From assembly GCA_027000105.1 (NCBI GenBank), contig JALTOP010000272.1:1-15462 (forward strand): a stretch of 15,462 nt of DNA, in the 5' to 3' direction. Position numbers and translations under genes: made by a program. The notes under the pieces are model-generated. The model was not told where the DNA came from. It ran no database searches and saw nothing but the letters and a program-made list of their open reading frames with translations. The DNA is from Planctomycetaceae bacterium. Its GTDB lineage: Bacteria > Planctomycetota > Planctomycetia > Planctomycetales > Planctomycetaceae. Below are positions 6,929-14,819 of the stretch, in pieces; position 1 is the stretch's first letter, and each line of letters starts with the position of its first letter.

Positions 6929-9214
6929 AGTACTGGAGCTTGGTGAAAATCGCGTCGAAGTTTCGCGTGGTGGTTTGTTTTCGTAGTATCCTCGATACGC
7001 CCGGTTGTAGTAGCCGCTGCTGCCGTATCCGTAACCATAGATGCCGCGACGATATTGTCCCGCCTCGTATCGATAACCAGTTTCTTCCGAAACGGAGTTG
7101 ACGACAATTCCCTTTACCGTTGCATCGACCAATTCCAACGCTTCTCGTGCCTGCTTGGCACGCGGCCTGCAATGTTTGGTATTTTTAAGAACCAACAAAA
7201 CTGAATCGCTTATCTGCGCCAGGGCTGCTGCATCCGAAACTGCCAAGACGGGTGGGCTGTCGACAAGAATAAAATCGTATTTATCCCGGAGAACCTCCAG
7301 GATCGAGGCCATTTCGTCACTGTGCAGCATTTCACTGGGATGATCCGTTCTCGCTCCAGCTGCAAGAATTTGCAAATCGGGAATCAGGGTATCCTGTATC
7401 GCATCCTGCAACTCATCTCCATTTTGGATAACCGAAGTGACCCCGACTTCCCGTTCTATGCCGAAAAGTTTGTGTTGTTTTGGCCTGCGCAAATCGGCAT
7501 CGAGGACCAAAACTCGTTTCCCGGAGTTGGCAATCGCCACAGCAACATTTGCGCAAATCGTCGATTTCCCGTCACCAGGTTCAGGACTCGTAAACTGGAT
7601 AACACTACAGCGTCCTTCTTTCGCGTCGAATAAAAGAGACGTGCGAACAAGGCGGTACGCCTCCGCAATTCGGGATTGCGGACGGTGATAATTCGCAACC
7701 GTTCTGTCAACTCGTTCATCTCTCAACTTTTTCAAGTTGCGGGCAGATGCCATTTCTGGAATGTGACCGAGAATTGGCACCCGTAACGTCTGCATCATTT
7801 CTTCAGGACTACGGAACCGCTTGTCGCCAAATTCCATCAAAATGCCAATCAGAATTCCGAAGAGTAAACCAAGCCCACCACCCGAAAAGATGTAGGAGTA
7901 CATTTCGATCTGAACTTTTCCGGCAATGCTTGGTTTTTTCAGCACTTCTCCAGAGAAAGTGAAATTGTCTTTGGTCAATCGTACTTCTTGCAGTTGTTCG
8001 AGAACGACATCGAACAAGCCTTTGGTACGTTCCAAATCCTCTCGCAGCGCCCGATTACGATTCTCCTCCGCTCCCAGAGCTTTTGCAGCCTTTTGTTCCG
8101 CCAGGAAAAGATTGTCAAGCTCTTTAATTTTTTCATTGCCAACGCGCAACTCTTCCTGCAGCGATTGTAAATAGACGCTCAGCAGATCTGGCCTGGGTTT
8201 ATCGGAAGAATTTTTTTCACCTCCCGCTTCCTTTTCCAATAGTCTCTGCATCACATCAATTTTTGTACGAACTTCGAGCACGTCAGGGTGATTCTCTCCG
8301 AGAGTTTCCAGGAGAAGTGCCTCTTCGAGCAATAGAGGGATCAGTTGACTGGTAATCGATTGTGAAGATGCTGCCCCCGACCCGGTCCCCCCAGCACGAT
8401 TCTGGGCCTGATCTGCCATGACCAGCAATGCCTGCCGACTGACTCCCTGTTCAATGGCTCGCTTGAAAGAATCCAACTCCGCTTTGATCTGGCTCATCTG
8501 GATCATAATGTTTGAACGCTCTGATTCTATTTGAGCAAGACGTTGCTGATGGATATTGCTTCCTTCATCCCCACTCCAAAGGAGAGAAGCCGATTCACGG
8601 AATTTTTGATATGCCTCCTCTTTCAGAGCGAGAGAGGCTGCCAGTTCATCTTTGGCCTTCGTAATTAATTCAAGAGTTTTATTACTGGTAGAACGTTGAG
8701 ACTCTCCCAGATAACTGAGATAAGATGCAACGACAGCTTCCAGGATTCGCTGGGCGTCATTCTTTACCCCGCAGGTGTATGTCAAGTGGATAATGTCGTT
8801 GGAAGAGGAAGAACGACGAACACTCAAATTTGCCGAGATCGTTCCCATCGGGTTGCTTGAACCTGAAAGGGAAGGAAGTTCATCCAATTGAAGCTGTTCG
8901 ACAGCGGGCTTCAACAAAATAGGGGCGTGAAAAAGTGCCAAGTGGGTATCGAGTGGATCCCGGGCAGCCCCCACCTGCGTGAGACCACCGAGAGGTAACT
9001 GGGCTTCGTTTCGCTGAACAAGTACCTCTGCATGAGATTGATAGGAAGGCGGCTTCTTGCTGAACTGTAAATATCCTAAAGCCCCTCCCACAAGAGCGAA
9101 GAAAATCAGCAGCCACTTCCGCTCCCACAGAATTGCCCGAATATCCAACCCATCTGGCTCTTTTGAACCGAGCTCCTCACCAGACCAGTCTAGTCCTTGC
9201 GACACGTTTCCCAT
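6920..9214 (-). CDS. Polysaccharide biosynthesis tyrosine autokinase (Wzc-like BY-kinase)
   Basis: 764 residues in the inner membrane, controlling chain length and export of a capsule or exopolysaccharide. Order of parts: short cytoplasmic start, TM1 about 34-48, Wzz-type periplasmic domain with long coiled-coil segments (about 170-410), TM2 about 440-460, then a cytoplasmic kinase domain. Kinase motifs are intact: Walker A SPEPGDGKST (543-552), Walker A' VLVLDADLRRP (568-578), Walker B FILVDSPP (648-655), and the EAYRLVRTSLLF lead-in. The tail at 714-744 carries eleven tyrosines, the expected autophosphorylation cluster. Domains are fused in one chain as in proteobacterial Wzc, not split as in CapA/CapB. 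The ATG directly abuts an AGGGAG, which is too close for a normal ribosome site; a GTG four codons in (9205) fits the spacing better. It is the last gene of the exosortase locus and has its own likely promoter. The Wza-type exporter is not in the window. Confidence 0.96.
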   Translation of the reverse strand: MGNVSQGLDWSGEELGSKEPDGLDIRAILWERKWLLIFFALVGGALGYLQFSKKPPSYQSHAEVLVQRNEAQLPLGGLTQVGAARDPLDTHLALFHAPILLKPAVEQLQLDELPSLSGSSNPMGTISANLSVRRSSSSNDIIHLTYTCGVKNDAQRILEAVVASYLSYLGESQRSTSNKTLELITKAKDELAASLALKEEAYQKFRESASLLWSGDEGSNIHQQRLAQIESERSNIMIQMSQIKAELDSFKRAIEQGVSRQALLVMADQAQNRAGGTGSGAASSQSITSQLIPLLLEEALLLETLGENHPDVLEVRTKIDVMQRLLEKEAGGEKNSSDKPRPDLLSVYLQSLQEELRVGNEKIKELDNLFLAEQKAAKALGAEENRNRALREDLERTKGLFDVVLEQLQEVRLTKDNFTFSGEVLKKPSIAGKVQIEMYSYIFSGGGLGLLFGILIGILMEFGDKRFRSPEEMMQTLRVPILGHIPEMASARNLKKLRDERVDRTVANYHRPQSRIAEAYRLVRTSLLFDAKEGRCSVIQFTSPEPGDGKSTICANVAVAIANSGKRVLVLDADLRRPKQHKLFGIEREVGVTSVIQNGDELQDAIQDTLIPDLQILAAGARTDHPSEMLHSDEMASILEVLRDKYDFILVDSPPVLAVSDAAALAQISDSVLLVLKNTKHCRPRAKQAREALELVDATVKGIVVNSVSEETGYRYEAGQYRRGIYGYGYGSSGYYNRAYRGYYENKPPRETSTRFSPSSSTNR

Positions 9215-9261
9215 CTCCCTGTATCATCAATCCCCAGGCTTAAGCAGCCCGCATGGAGATC

Positions 9262-9294
9262 AATTATCCACCCGTTTAAATTATCCACCCGTTT
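9262..9294 (-). repeat. Tandem 16-base repeat upstream of the kinase gene
   Basis: AAACGGGTGGATAATT occurs twice on the minus strand, copies at 9279-9294 and 9262-9277, identical, with a 17-base period. They lie 48-80 bases before the kinase start and downstream of the predicted promoter, so in its leader. Spacing of about 1.6 helical turns would suit paired protein binding or an RNA element. Confidence 0.6.
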
Positions 9295-9331
9295 GAAGTG
9301 TATTTATAGTCACCATATAAAAGACGGCACG

Positions 9332-9360
9332 AATCTACACAAAAGACCGATAAGTCTCAA
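9332..9360 (-). promoter_or_regulatory. Probable promoter for the kinase gene
   Basis: On the minus strand TTGAGA (9355-9360, five of six matches to the -35 consensus) is followed after exactly 17 bases by TAGATT (9332-9337, four of six to the -10). Transcription would begin near 9325, leaving a leader of about 110 bases that contains the tandem repeats. A second AT-rich -10-like TATAAA lies just downstream. Confidence 0.45.
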
Positions 9361-9423
9361 TTGCTTACTTTAGCAATAGACGAAATTGTGATTGATTTTC
9401 CTCAAGCTGTCGGAAATAAGCGT

Positions 9424-9524
9424 CCCCATCAACCAAACCGCTACCACCAGAACCACAATCATCACAAAAATAACCGAAAATACAAGAACAATTCACCAAA
9501 CTAACTGCAGACCGAGCAGTTCAT
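9424..9524 (-). other. Intercistronic G/U-rich segment and hairpin after the acyltransferase gene
   Basis: Just past the acyltransferase stop, AACTGC and GCAGTT (9503-9508 with 9516-9521) form a 6-bp stem without a following T run, so it is at best a weak terminator. The next 80 bases are nearly free of C on the minus strand. They include GG runs with short gaps (9438-9454) that could form a two-layer quadruplex. The remaining bases up to 9360 show nothing further. Confidence 0.35.
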
Positions 9525-10118
9525 TCAGTTTATGCAGGGCTTGGCGGGAACTCCTGCGACAAAATCGCGTGCCCTGACATTTTTGACAACGACACTTCCA
9601 GCTGCCACTACTGCTCCCGCTTGAATTATGACACCAGGTAGAAGAATCGCTTTGGCACAAATCCAGGTTTCATCTTCAATTATAATTGGACGAGTAATCA
9701 GGTCGAATGTTGGTCGACGGTGGTTATGGCTGCCCGTGCATACGTAAACACCTTGGGAAAGGCAGACGTTGGAGCCAATCCGAACATCAGCCAGGTTATC
9801 AATCCAAACTTCCTCACCGATCCAGGAGTGACCTCCCACATCCAGTCGCCACGGATATTTGATTTTCACATGCGGCTTGATAACAACTCCCCTCCCAATT
9901 TTCGCACCGAACAAACGTAGCAGCGTTCGTTTTGGAGAAGAGAGAGGGAAAAATGCCGACTCGAATAACAAACTGCTGACCAGATACCACAAAAACCGCC
10001 ACGCGATGCCTCGTCCAGGATCAAAACCACCTTTGTCGTATCTGGCAAGATCACGGTTATTGCCTGTCAGACGAGTATCAGGATGGTCGTTGGTATTCCC
10101 CAAAACTGATTGTTTCAT
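9525..10118 (-). CDS. WcaF-type hexapeptide acyltransferase (exopolysaccharide O-acetyltransferase)
   Basis: 197 residues, full length for the WcaF group of colanic-acid acetyltransferases. From about residue 66 the chain shows left-handed beta-helix hexapeptide repeats: IGRGVVIKPHVKI, IGEEVWIDNLADVRIGSNVCLSQGVYV, then ILLPGVIIQAGAVVAAGSVVVKN, closing with the VAGVPAKP turn typical of these enzymes. His131 and His133 in GSHNHRRP match the catalytic histidine region. The N-terminal DLARYDKGGFDPGRG and RFLWYLVSSLLFESAFFPL are also usual for WcaF. It would transfer an acetyl group from acetyl-CoA to a sugar of the polymer or its lipid-linked precursor, on the cytoplasmic face. It begins 28 bases after the TPR gene, so the two are probably one transcript. 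The exact acceptor sugar cannot be told. Confidence 0.93.
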   Translation of the reverse strand: MKQSVLGNTNDHPDTRLTGNNRDLARYDKGGFDPGRGIAWRFLWYLVSSLLFESAFFPLSSPKRTLLRLFGAKIGRGVVIKPHVKIKYPWRLDVGGHSWIGEEVWIDNLADVRIGSNVCLSQGVYVCTGSHNHRRPTFDLITRPIIIEDETWICAKAILLPGVIIQAGAVVAAGSVVVKNVRARDFVAGVPAKPCIN

Positions 10119-10146
10119 TGAGCCTGACTACTTTGAGCTATTTGAC

Positions 10147-11733
10147 CTATGGTTGCGGAGGAGGTTCAGGATTTGCAGCTAACTTACGGTGCTTTTCCGC
10201 CAAACCCGGCTGGTTGATTTTATCGCAAACAATAGCCAGCTTTTTGTGGAGTTCGGCTTGCCTGGTTGGGATCAATTCATTTCGTAAGGCACGCTCAAGA
10301 TCATCCAATGCCTCTTCCCAACGTTCCAGTTTCATTAGAATTGTCGCCCGCGTGTCCAATAAACGGGGTTCATCAGGAAAACTTTCAAGGGCAGACTGAA
10401 TAAGTGATAACGCACGATCGTAATCGACAGGTTCCTCTGTAGATAAAACCCAGGCCAGATTGTTCGAAACAAAGGGCATCGTGGGAAGCAAACGATGAGC
10501 TCTTTCGAGATGCCATTTGGCCGATTTAATATCCTTTTCCTGGAATTTCAAAATGGACATGGCAAAGTGGGCCAATCCCGGTTCTTCTCCCTTGGCAATC
10601 ACCTCATTCAGAATTTCTTCAAGGCTTTCTTCACCTTCAACCCTGGCTTTACCGTATCCGACAAGTCGCTCGTAAGCTGGTGAGAAGTTCGGATCGTAGC
10701 TCAGTGCTTTATGCAGATGCTTTAGCAATAGCGAAACGGTCGCCCCTTTTTGCTTCGCCAGTATATCATGACGGTTTGTATAAAGACTGGCCAGCAGTTG
10801 TTTGTAAGGACCATCGGGATCCAGTTTCATGCCGACTTCCAGAACGGCTTCGCACTCATTCAGTTCTCCCAGTTTGAGAAGCGTATTGGCGAAAGTTACC
10901 CGCACAGCGGTGTTCTCCGGGTCCTTGTTCAGCCTCTTGCGCAAAAAATTGGAAGCGGCCATGTACGAAGACCGCGCCGCCTCGACATCCTGACGGCTCA
11001 GATAAAGTTGCCCCAAAAGCAAGCCCAGTTCAGGATATTCACTGACCGCTTTTTCAAGCCATTCGATCGCCGGTTGAGTCTGATTCAAAGCCAGGTAATA
11101 GGCAGACCACGCCCTGGCGACTGTGGGCGTGCGCTGTTCATTGGCAAGAGAGAGATGCCAGCGTAGTTGCCGGATCTCCTCGCTGCTCGATTTCGATGTG
11201 ATCTTTTCAGCCAACCAAACCGCACGTTTGCGATGAGCGGGGGGGAATCCTCTTTTCTCGTCGGGTGCCAGTTTTCGGAAAAGCCATTGCGCTCGCTTCT
11301 CTCTTCCGGTCTTTTCAAACACTTCGCCAAGGCCAAACTCAGCCTGATAGGTGTCTGAGTTGGAGTTATTCAAAATTCGTTGCAAGTAAACTTCGGCAGC
11401 ATCGTACTCTTTCCGATCCATTGCCTGATGCGCTTTCATCAGATAGGTGGAATTGAGAGACCGGGTTTTAATCCAGACTTCCGCACCAAAGGTCGCAACC
11501 CCCGTCAAGGCTATAATTGCAGGTAATCCGAAAATAAGATCCCGTGTCCGGCGACGCTGCCATCCCCTGATGAACCAGATGAGAGTCGCATGAATCGGCC
11601 AGGTGGCCACTAACCAAGTCATTCGAAACGGCCACAAAAGTCCTTTCCAGAGATTCTTCCGCAGATCACGAACGAACTTGCCCCAGTTGCGTGAGGCACG
11701 TCGTCTCCAGCGGGAAAATATATTTTCACTCAT
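10147..11733 (-). CDS. Membrane-anchored tetratricopeptide-repeat (TPR) protein
   Basis: 528 residues. The N-terminus is very rich in Arg and Trp (WRRRASRNWGKFVRDLRK), followed by a hydrophobic stretch at about 36-56 and a clear transmembrane segment at about 65-87. From about 96 to the end the chain is made of TPR-like helical pairs, for example AMDRKEYDAAEVYLQRIL, LGQLYLSRQDVEAARSSYMA, LAWVLS with DRALSLIQSALESFPD, and ATILMKLERWEEALDDLERAL. A proline-rich PEPPPQP ends it. TPR proteins (PrsT-like) are commonly found in exosortase and exopolysaccharide loci, where they are thought to scaffold assembly; that role is inferred here from position. The longer frame begins with a TTG at 11748; the ATG at 11733 (MSENIF) is the more likely start, with only a weak GAAAG upstream. 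It lies 160 bases after the exosortase gene. Confidence 0.85.
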   Translation of the reverse strand: MSENIFSRWRRRASRNWGKFVRDLRKNLWKGLLWPFRMTWLVATWPIHATLIWFIRGWQRRRTRDLIFGLPAIIALTGVATFGAEVWIKTRSLNSTYLMKAHQAMDRKEYDAAEVYLQRILNNSNSDTYQAEFGLGEVFEKTGREKRAQWLFRKLAPDEKRGFPPAHRKRAVWLAEKITSKSSSEEIRQLRWHLSLANEQRTPTVARAWSAYYLALNQTQPAIEWLEKAVSEYPELGLLLGQLYLSRQDVEAARSSYMAASNFLRKRLNKDPENTAVRVTFANTLLKLGELNECEAVLEVGMKLDPDGPYKQLLASLYTNRHDILAKQKGATVSLLLKHLHKALSYDPNFSPAYERLVGYGKARVEGEESLEEILNEVIAKGEEPGLAHFAMSILKFQEKDIKSAKWHLERAHRLLPTMPFVSNNLAWVLSTEEPVDYDRALSLIQSALESFPDEPRLLDTRATILMKLERWEEALDDLERALRNELIPTRQAELHKKLAIVCDKINQPGLAEKHRKLAANPEPPPQP

Positions 11734-11755
11734 CGACGCGACTTTCAAACACCTT

Positions 11756-11785
11756 ATTGAATGACAAACAATTGCATGACAAACA
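11756..11785 (-). repeat. Tandem 15-base duplication upstream of the TPR gene
   Basis: On the minus strand TGTTTGTCATGCAAT (11771-11785) is followed at once by TGTTTGTCATTCAAT (11756-11770), 14 of 15 bases identical. The pair ends 22 bases before the TPR start. It could be a regulator site or a replication-slippage duplication. The rest of the 160-base gap to the exosortase gene shows a T6 tract at about 11832-11840 but no clear terminator. Confidence 0.55.
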
Positions 11786-11892
11786 CAAATATATTGTTGA
11801 CGATAAAAGTTTACGCACGGCCCGGAAGTTGGAAAAAACAGTTTGGGAACAGAGCAATCGGAGCAGGCCAGTCATTCTGGATACCCCTGCCG

Positions 11893-13620
11893 TTACCTGT
11901 TCGATTCAGAAATATTACTGCGAGATGATTGCCTGGCGGATACAACGCGCTGGTAGGCTGCATCCCGTAATGTAGAAAATAGTTCGCGAACACCTGAGCG
12001 TTCGTGAGCAAAAAATTCTGTGTCTGTATGTGTATAGGCCTGGAATTGAATAACGGGGGGCAGAATGTGAGCATCTTTTCTGTCACTCAGAATTGACCCC
12101 GATCGCAGCCTGTTAAAGAAGTTGCGAACAAATGTTTCAGCCGGAGGCGGGGGCTCCACAACGTCTCCCTTTGCATCGATGCACGTATACAACACGTAAG
12201 CCTGTTCGTTCGAGCCACGATAGAGTTGCAACTCGGTTGCAACCGTCTCCTGCTTACCTTCCAGAGAGCCGGGCAGTCGGGGATTATCTGAACGCCTCAA
12301 GCTCCAACCGACCGATGAATAGCAAAACCACAAATCGTGGAATCCAGGATAGCCCCCATCAATTGAGAAGTGGGTTTGAACCCCATTGTTTTCGTATGTC
12401 CAGATTAACGAATTGGCCCCAAACAAATCGTTTTTATCCCGGTTGACCGCCTTGAAACCGACTCGCTTCCATCCATTCACCTCTTGAGGAAGATCCTTCT
12501 CTGTTAAATCAAGGGCGATCTTTCCCTCAAAATTTCCAGTTTCACCGGTTTGATTGGAACTCTTCCAGGCCCTTGAGGCAGAAGCAGCGCCGCTAAGGAT
12601 AAAACCGAGGAGAAAACAGCCCATCAATACCGAACTGATTCGTTGACCAAACGGGTAATTAAGCCACGCAGTTGCGCTGGGAAACCATTGAGCACGCCTT
12701 CTTCGCCTGCCTGGGTCGTCTTCGTCCTCTTCGCTCGGGGGAGGGAAAAAGTAGCGAATCGCTTCGTCGGTGCTAATCGCCATGAGGAGAATAAAGACGT
12801 ACGAGACAAATCCGAGAACTTGATGTCGCCAACCATCTTCCAACCCCGCATCCCAATTGGTAAAGGCATAAACGATCAGAAAGACACGAATGGAATTCGC
12901 AACCAGAACCCAGATAACGGTTTGCAACAAGTCGACAACAATCCGAATAATTCCATATCGGCGATAGACTGCATAGACGAGCATGGTCGTCAACGCAGAA
13001 AACAGAGAATGAATGCCACTACACGCATCATCAATCAAAAACATTTTTTCCGGCAGGCGGATTGCCACTCCCGATACACTGTGCATGATGCCAAAATAAT
13101 CAAGCAGTAAGCTCCCTTGGGCCGTTGCAATTTTTTGTAATCGGATGACCAGCGCTGTATCCATATTGAGAGGCAAGGGAACAATCAACAGGAGAATCAA
13201 AAAAGTCCCACGAATCTCCCTGATACTTTCAGAATCAAGCAAATAATGAGTCATCGTCCAAAGAAAGAACAGGAACGAGACCCAACCTAACCAGGCACTC
13301 CCTGCCAATGACGCCAGGACGATCAGACAAAGATTGATGACAAGATAGCTCAATGTCTGTCCGTTTAATTTTTCAACAATCGTTACGTTTCGATCCCGTA
13401 ACCGCTGCCACGCCAGCCAGAAAAAAGCAATAATTGCCAACGGGAAAAAAGAATAATGCTCCGTATTCCACAGCCAGGTAAATTCCGAAACCACAAATGG
13501 CAAGTGCGCAGCCACCCCTGTCGCAAGCACAAGACAGGTAATGGTCGAAAGAGGAAAGTTTTTTGCCGTTTGAGCACTCTTTAACTCTGGGCTATTCACA
13601 TCTGTCAAAACTTGGGACAT
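11893..13620 (-). CDS. xrtU: Exosortase with C-terminal EpsI-like domain (probable exosortase U)
   Basis: 575 residues from the chosen ATG. Residues about 25-290 form a multi-spanning membrane exosortase: the nucleophile Cys200 in DDACSGIHS, Arg245 in NSIRVFLI and His266 in GWRHQVLGF are in the order Cys-Arg-His found in all active members. The family cleaves PEP-CTERM-like tails and transfers the protein, a sortase-like reaction on the outer face of the inner membrane. An acidic then basic linker (SEEDEDDPGRRRRR, about 297-309) and a further membrane segment (about 328-345) lead to an EpsI-like (DUF3485-type) domain, about 355-530, with VNGWKRV and a SIDGGYPGFHDLWFCYSSVGW core. This fusion is the pattern I recall for planctomycete XrtU; the exact subtype is an inference. 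The ATG at 13620 (MSQVLT) was preferred over 13665 (MHWYHI), which adds residues of no family likeness; neither has a good ribosome site. The adjacent PEP-CTERM protein is the obvious candidate substrate. Confidence 0.93.
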   Translation of the reverse strand: MSQVLTDVNSPELKSAQTAKNFPLSTITCLVLATGVAAHLPFVVSEFTWLWNTEHYSFFPLAIIAFFWLAWQRLRDRNVTIVEKLNGQTLSYLVINLCLIVLASLAGSAWLGWVSFLFFLWTMTHYLLDSESIREIRGTFLILLLIVPLPLNMDTALVIRLQKIATAQGSLLLDYFGIMHSVSGVAIRLPEKMFLIDDACSGIHSLFSALTTMLVYAVYRRYGIIRIVVDLLQTVIWVLVANSIRVFLIVYAFTNWDAGLEDGWRHQVLGFVSYVFILLMAISTDEAIRYFFPPPSEEDEDDPGRRRRRAQWFPSATAWLNYPFGQRISSVLMGCFLLGFILSGAASASRAWKSSNQTGETGNFEGKIALDLTEKDLPQEVNGWKRVGFKAVNRDKNDLFGANSLIWTYENNGVQTHFSIDGGYPGFHDLWFCYSSVGWSLRRSDNPRLPGSLEGKQETVATELQLYRGSNEQAYVLYTCIDAKGDVVEPPPPAETFVRNFFNRLRSGSILSDRKDAHILPPVIQFQAYTHTDTEFFAHERSGVRELFSTLRDAAYQRVVSARQSSRSNISESNR

Positions 13621-14028
13621 GGAGTCAATCCAATGGCGGGGGGAACCAATATGATACCAGTGCATGTACTGAAATCAGCAGCAAAAATGCTCTGATCTCA
13701 ACGATTCAGCGAAACAAACTGCAGTCGATTCGAAAAACAGGTCACGCTGGAAGTTTTAGGCCCACCCTGCTACGCATAAGCGCCTAATGAGTGAGAGTTA
13801 TAAGACCGTAAAGCAGGTGCAGAATCAAGAAAAGAATGTAACGTTCTGGAGAATTTCTGCCATTTGACCACTCATCTTTGGAATATCCAACAAATTGCCC
13901 CCCAACTCCATCCCTGTTATGGAACGAGAGAGCAATTATTTGAACACCCCTTGCCGAACCAGGCTCTACACCACTTTGAACAATTTACCTTCATCTCACA
14001 AACTACTGAAGTATTTCACGATCTTCAA
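13621..14028. other. Intergenic stretch upstream of the exosortase gene, no supported gene
   Basis: No convincing coding frame is seen on either strand. A weak promoter candidate for the exosortase is present on the minus strand: TTGATT (13823-13828) and CTTATA (13799-13804), 18 bases apart. That would give a leader of roughly 170 bases. Short plus-strand frames here lack ribosome sites and family likeness. Confidence 0.45.
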
Positions 14029-14061
14029 ATAAAAAAACGCCGGGCATCCTGGCCGGCGTTT
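14029..14061 (-). terminator. Rho-independent terminator of the PEP-CTERM gene
   Basis: On the minus strand AAACGCCGG (14053-14061) pairs perfectly with CCGGCGTTT (14035-14043) around a 9-base loop and is followed by a run of T (seven in all counting the stem end). It lies 30 bases past the PEP-CTERM stop. This separates the PEP-CTERM transcript from the exosortase gene. Confidence 0.9.
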
Positions 14062-14090
14062 GGGAACCTCACGAGTGTTTATGAAAAAGA

Positions 14091-14795
14091 TTAAGCCTTG
14101 GTTTCTTCAACAATTTTTTTCTTACGTCGACGGGCAACAATACCAAACCCACCAAACATGGACGCACCAAGCAGAGCCAGTGAAGTCGGTTCAGGCACAG
14201 CCGAGATGGAAGATCCACTTCCGGTGATCTGTGCCGCCAGCGTACCGCTACCATCATCAGCCAGAGACGTAGGAGTGAACACGAGGGTTATTTTATCAAC
14301 TGCCGATGCCAATGCACCGTTACCGAATACTGTACCAGGAATTCCTACTGGGCCAGTTCCTGAAATAGACAGCAAGGTAGAAGCAGAACCCGCAGTCCCA
14401 TCGTAGGTGACTGACAGATCAAAAGTTCCCAAAACAGTATCAAACAGATCAAGAACCAGAGGGCTACCGGGAAACGCACCACTGGAGTGGAGATCTATCG
14501 GCGATGTAAAACTGTACTCAATCGTCGCAGACCCGCCTAAGCTCAGAGCAGTTACACTAAAACCGTTGCCCCCAACGTCAACACCAGAAATGGAACCAAA
14601 CAAGCTGCTACTCAACCCACTGGCAGAAATGCGGCGAGTCCCAGCAACCCCGTCATCCAAGGCAGTTGGCCCATTGCTCCCCGAAAAACCATTAACGTGC
14701 ACGGCCGTGCCGCTGAAATCATCAATCACCAAACTCGCCGAAGCTGTACTGCACAGCATAAGCGCGATAGCAGTAGAATAAACGAAACACCTCAT
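14091..14795 (-). CDS. Secreted PEP-CTERM sorting-domain protein
   Basis: 234 residues. A signal peptide (about 1-20, ending ASA before SLVIDD) directs export. The middle (21-195) is rich in Gly, Ser and Thr, low in charge and without cysteine, with beta-strand-like alternation (ATIEYSFTSP, GTFDLSVTYDG, KITLVFTPTS); it matches no enzyme family that I recognise and looks like a structural or matrix protein. The C-terminus is a full PEP-CTERM tripartite signal: VPEP at 200-203, a hydrophobic helix about 205-220 with AllGaSmFGGFG, then ARRRKKK, followed by a short IVEETKA tail. Such proteins are processed by an exosortase, here encoded by the next gene. An AGGGGA six bases before the ATG is an excellent ribosome site. 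The gene has its own terminator and a structured leader, so it is probably regulated apart from its neighbours and strongly expressed. Confidence 0.93.
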   Translation of the reverse strand: MRCFVYSTAIALMLCSTASASLVIDDFSGTAVHVNGFSGSNGPTALDDGVAGTRRISASGLSSSLFGSISGVDVGGNGFSVTALSLGGSATIEYSFTSPIDLHSSGAFPGSPLVLDLFDTVLGTFDLSVTYDGTAGSASTLLSISGTGPVGIPGTVFGNGALASAVDKITLVFTPTSLADDGSGTLAAQITGSGSSISAVPEPTSLALLGASMFGGFGIVARRRKKKIVEETKA

Positions 14796-14819
14796 CTGAA
14801 GTCCCCTTTTTCAAGCTTT

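Noticed and set aside
9360..9377. ATTGCT/AGCAAT inverted repeat upstream of the kinase promoter
   Set aside because: A 6-bp AT-rich stem of this kind is common by chance and shows no further support.
10750..11166. 138-codon plus-strand frame
   Set aside because: Antisense to the TPR gene; composition follows from the repeats on the opposite strand.
12643..13110. 155-codon plus-strand frame
   Set aside because: Antisense to the exosortase catalytic region, which is clearly coding on the other strand.
13864..14094. 76-codon plus-strand frame across the PEP-CTERM terminator
   Set aside because: It runs through the terminator hairpin into the PEP-CTERM stop region and has no ribosome site.
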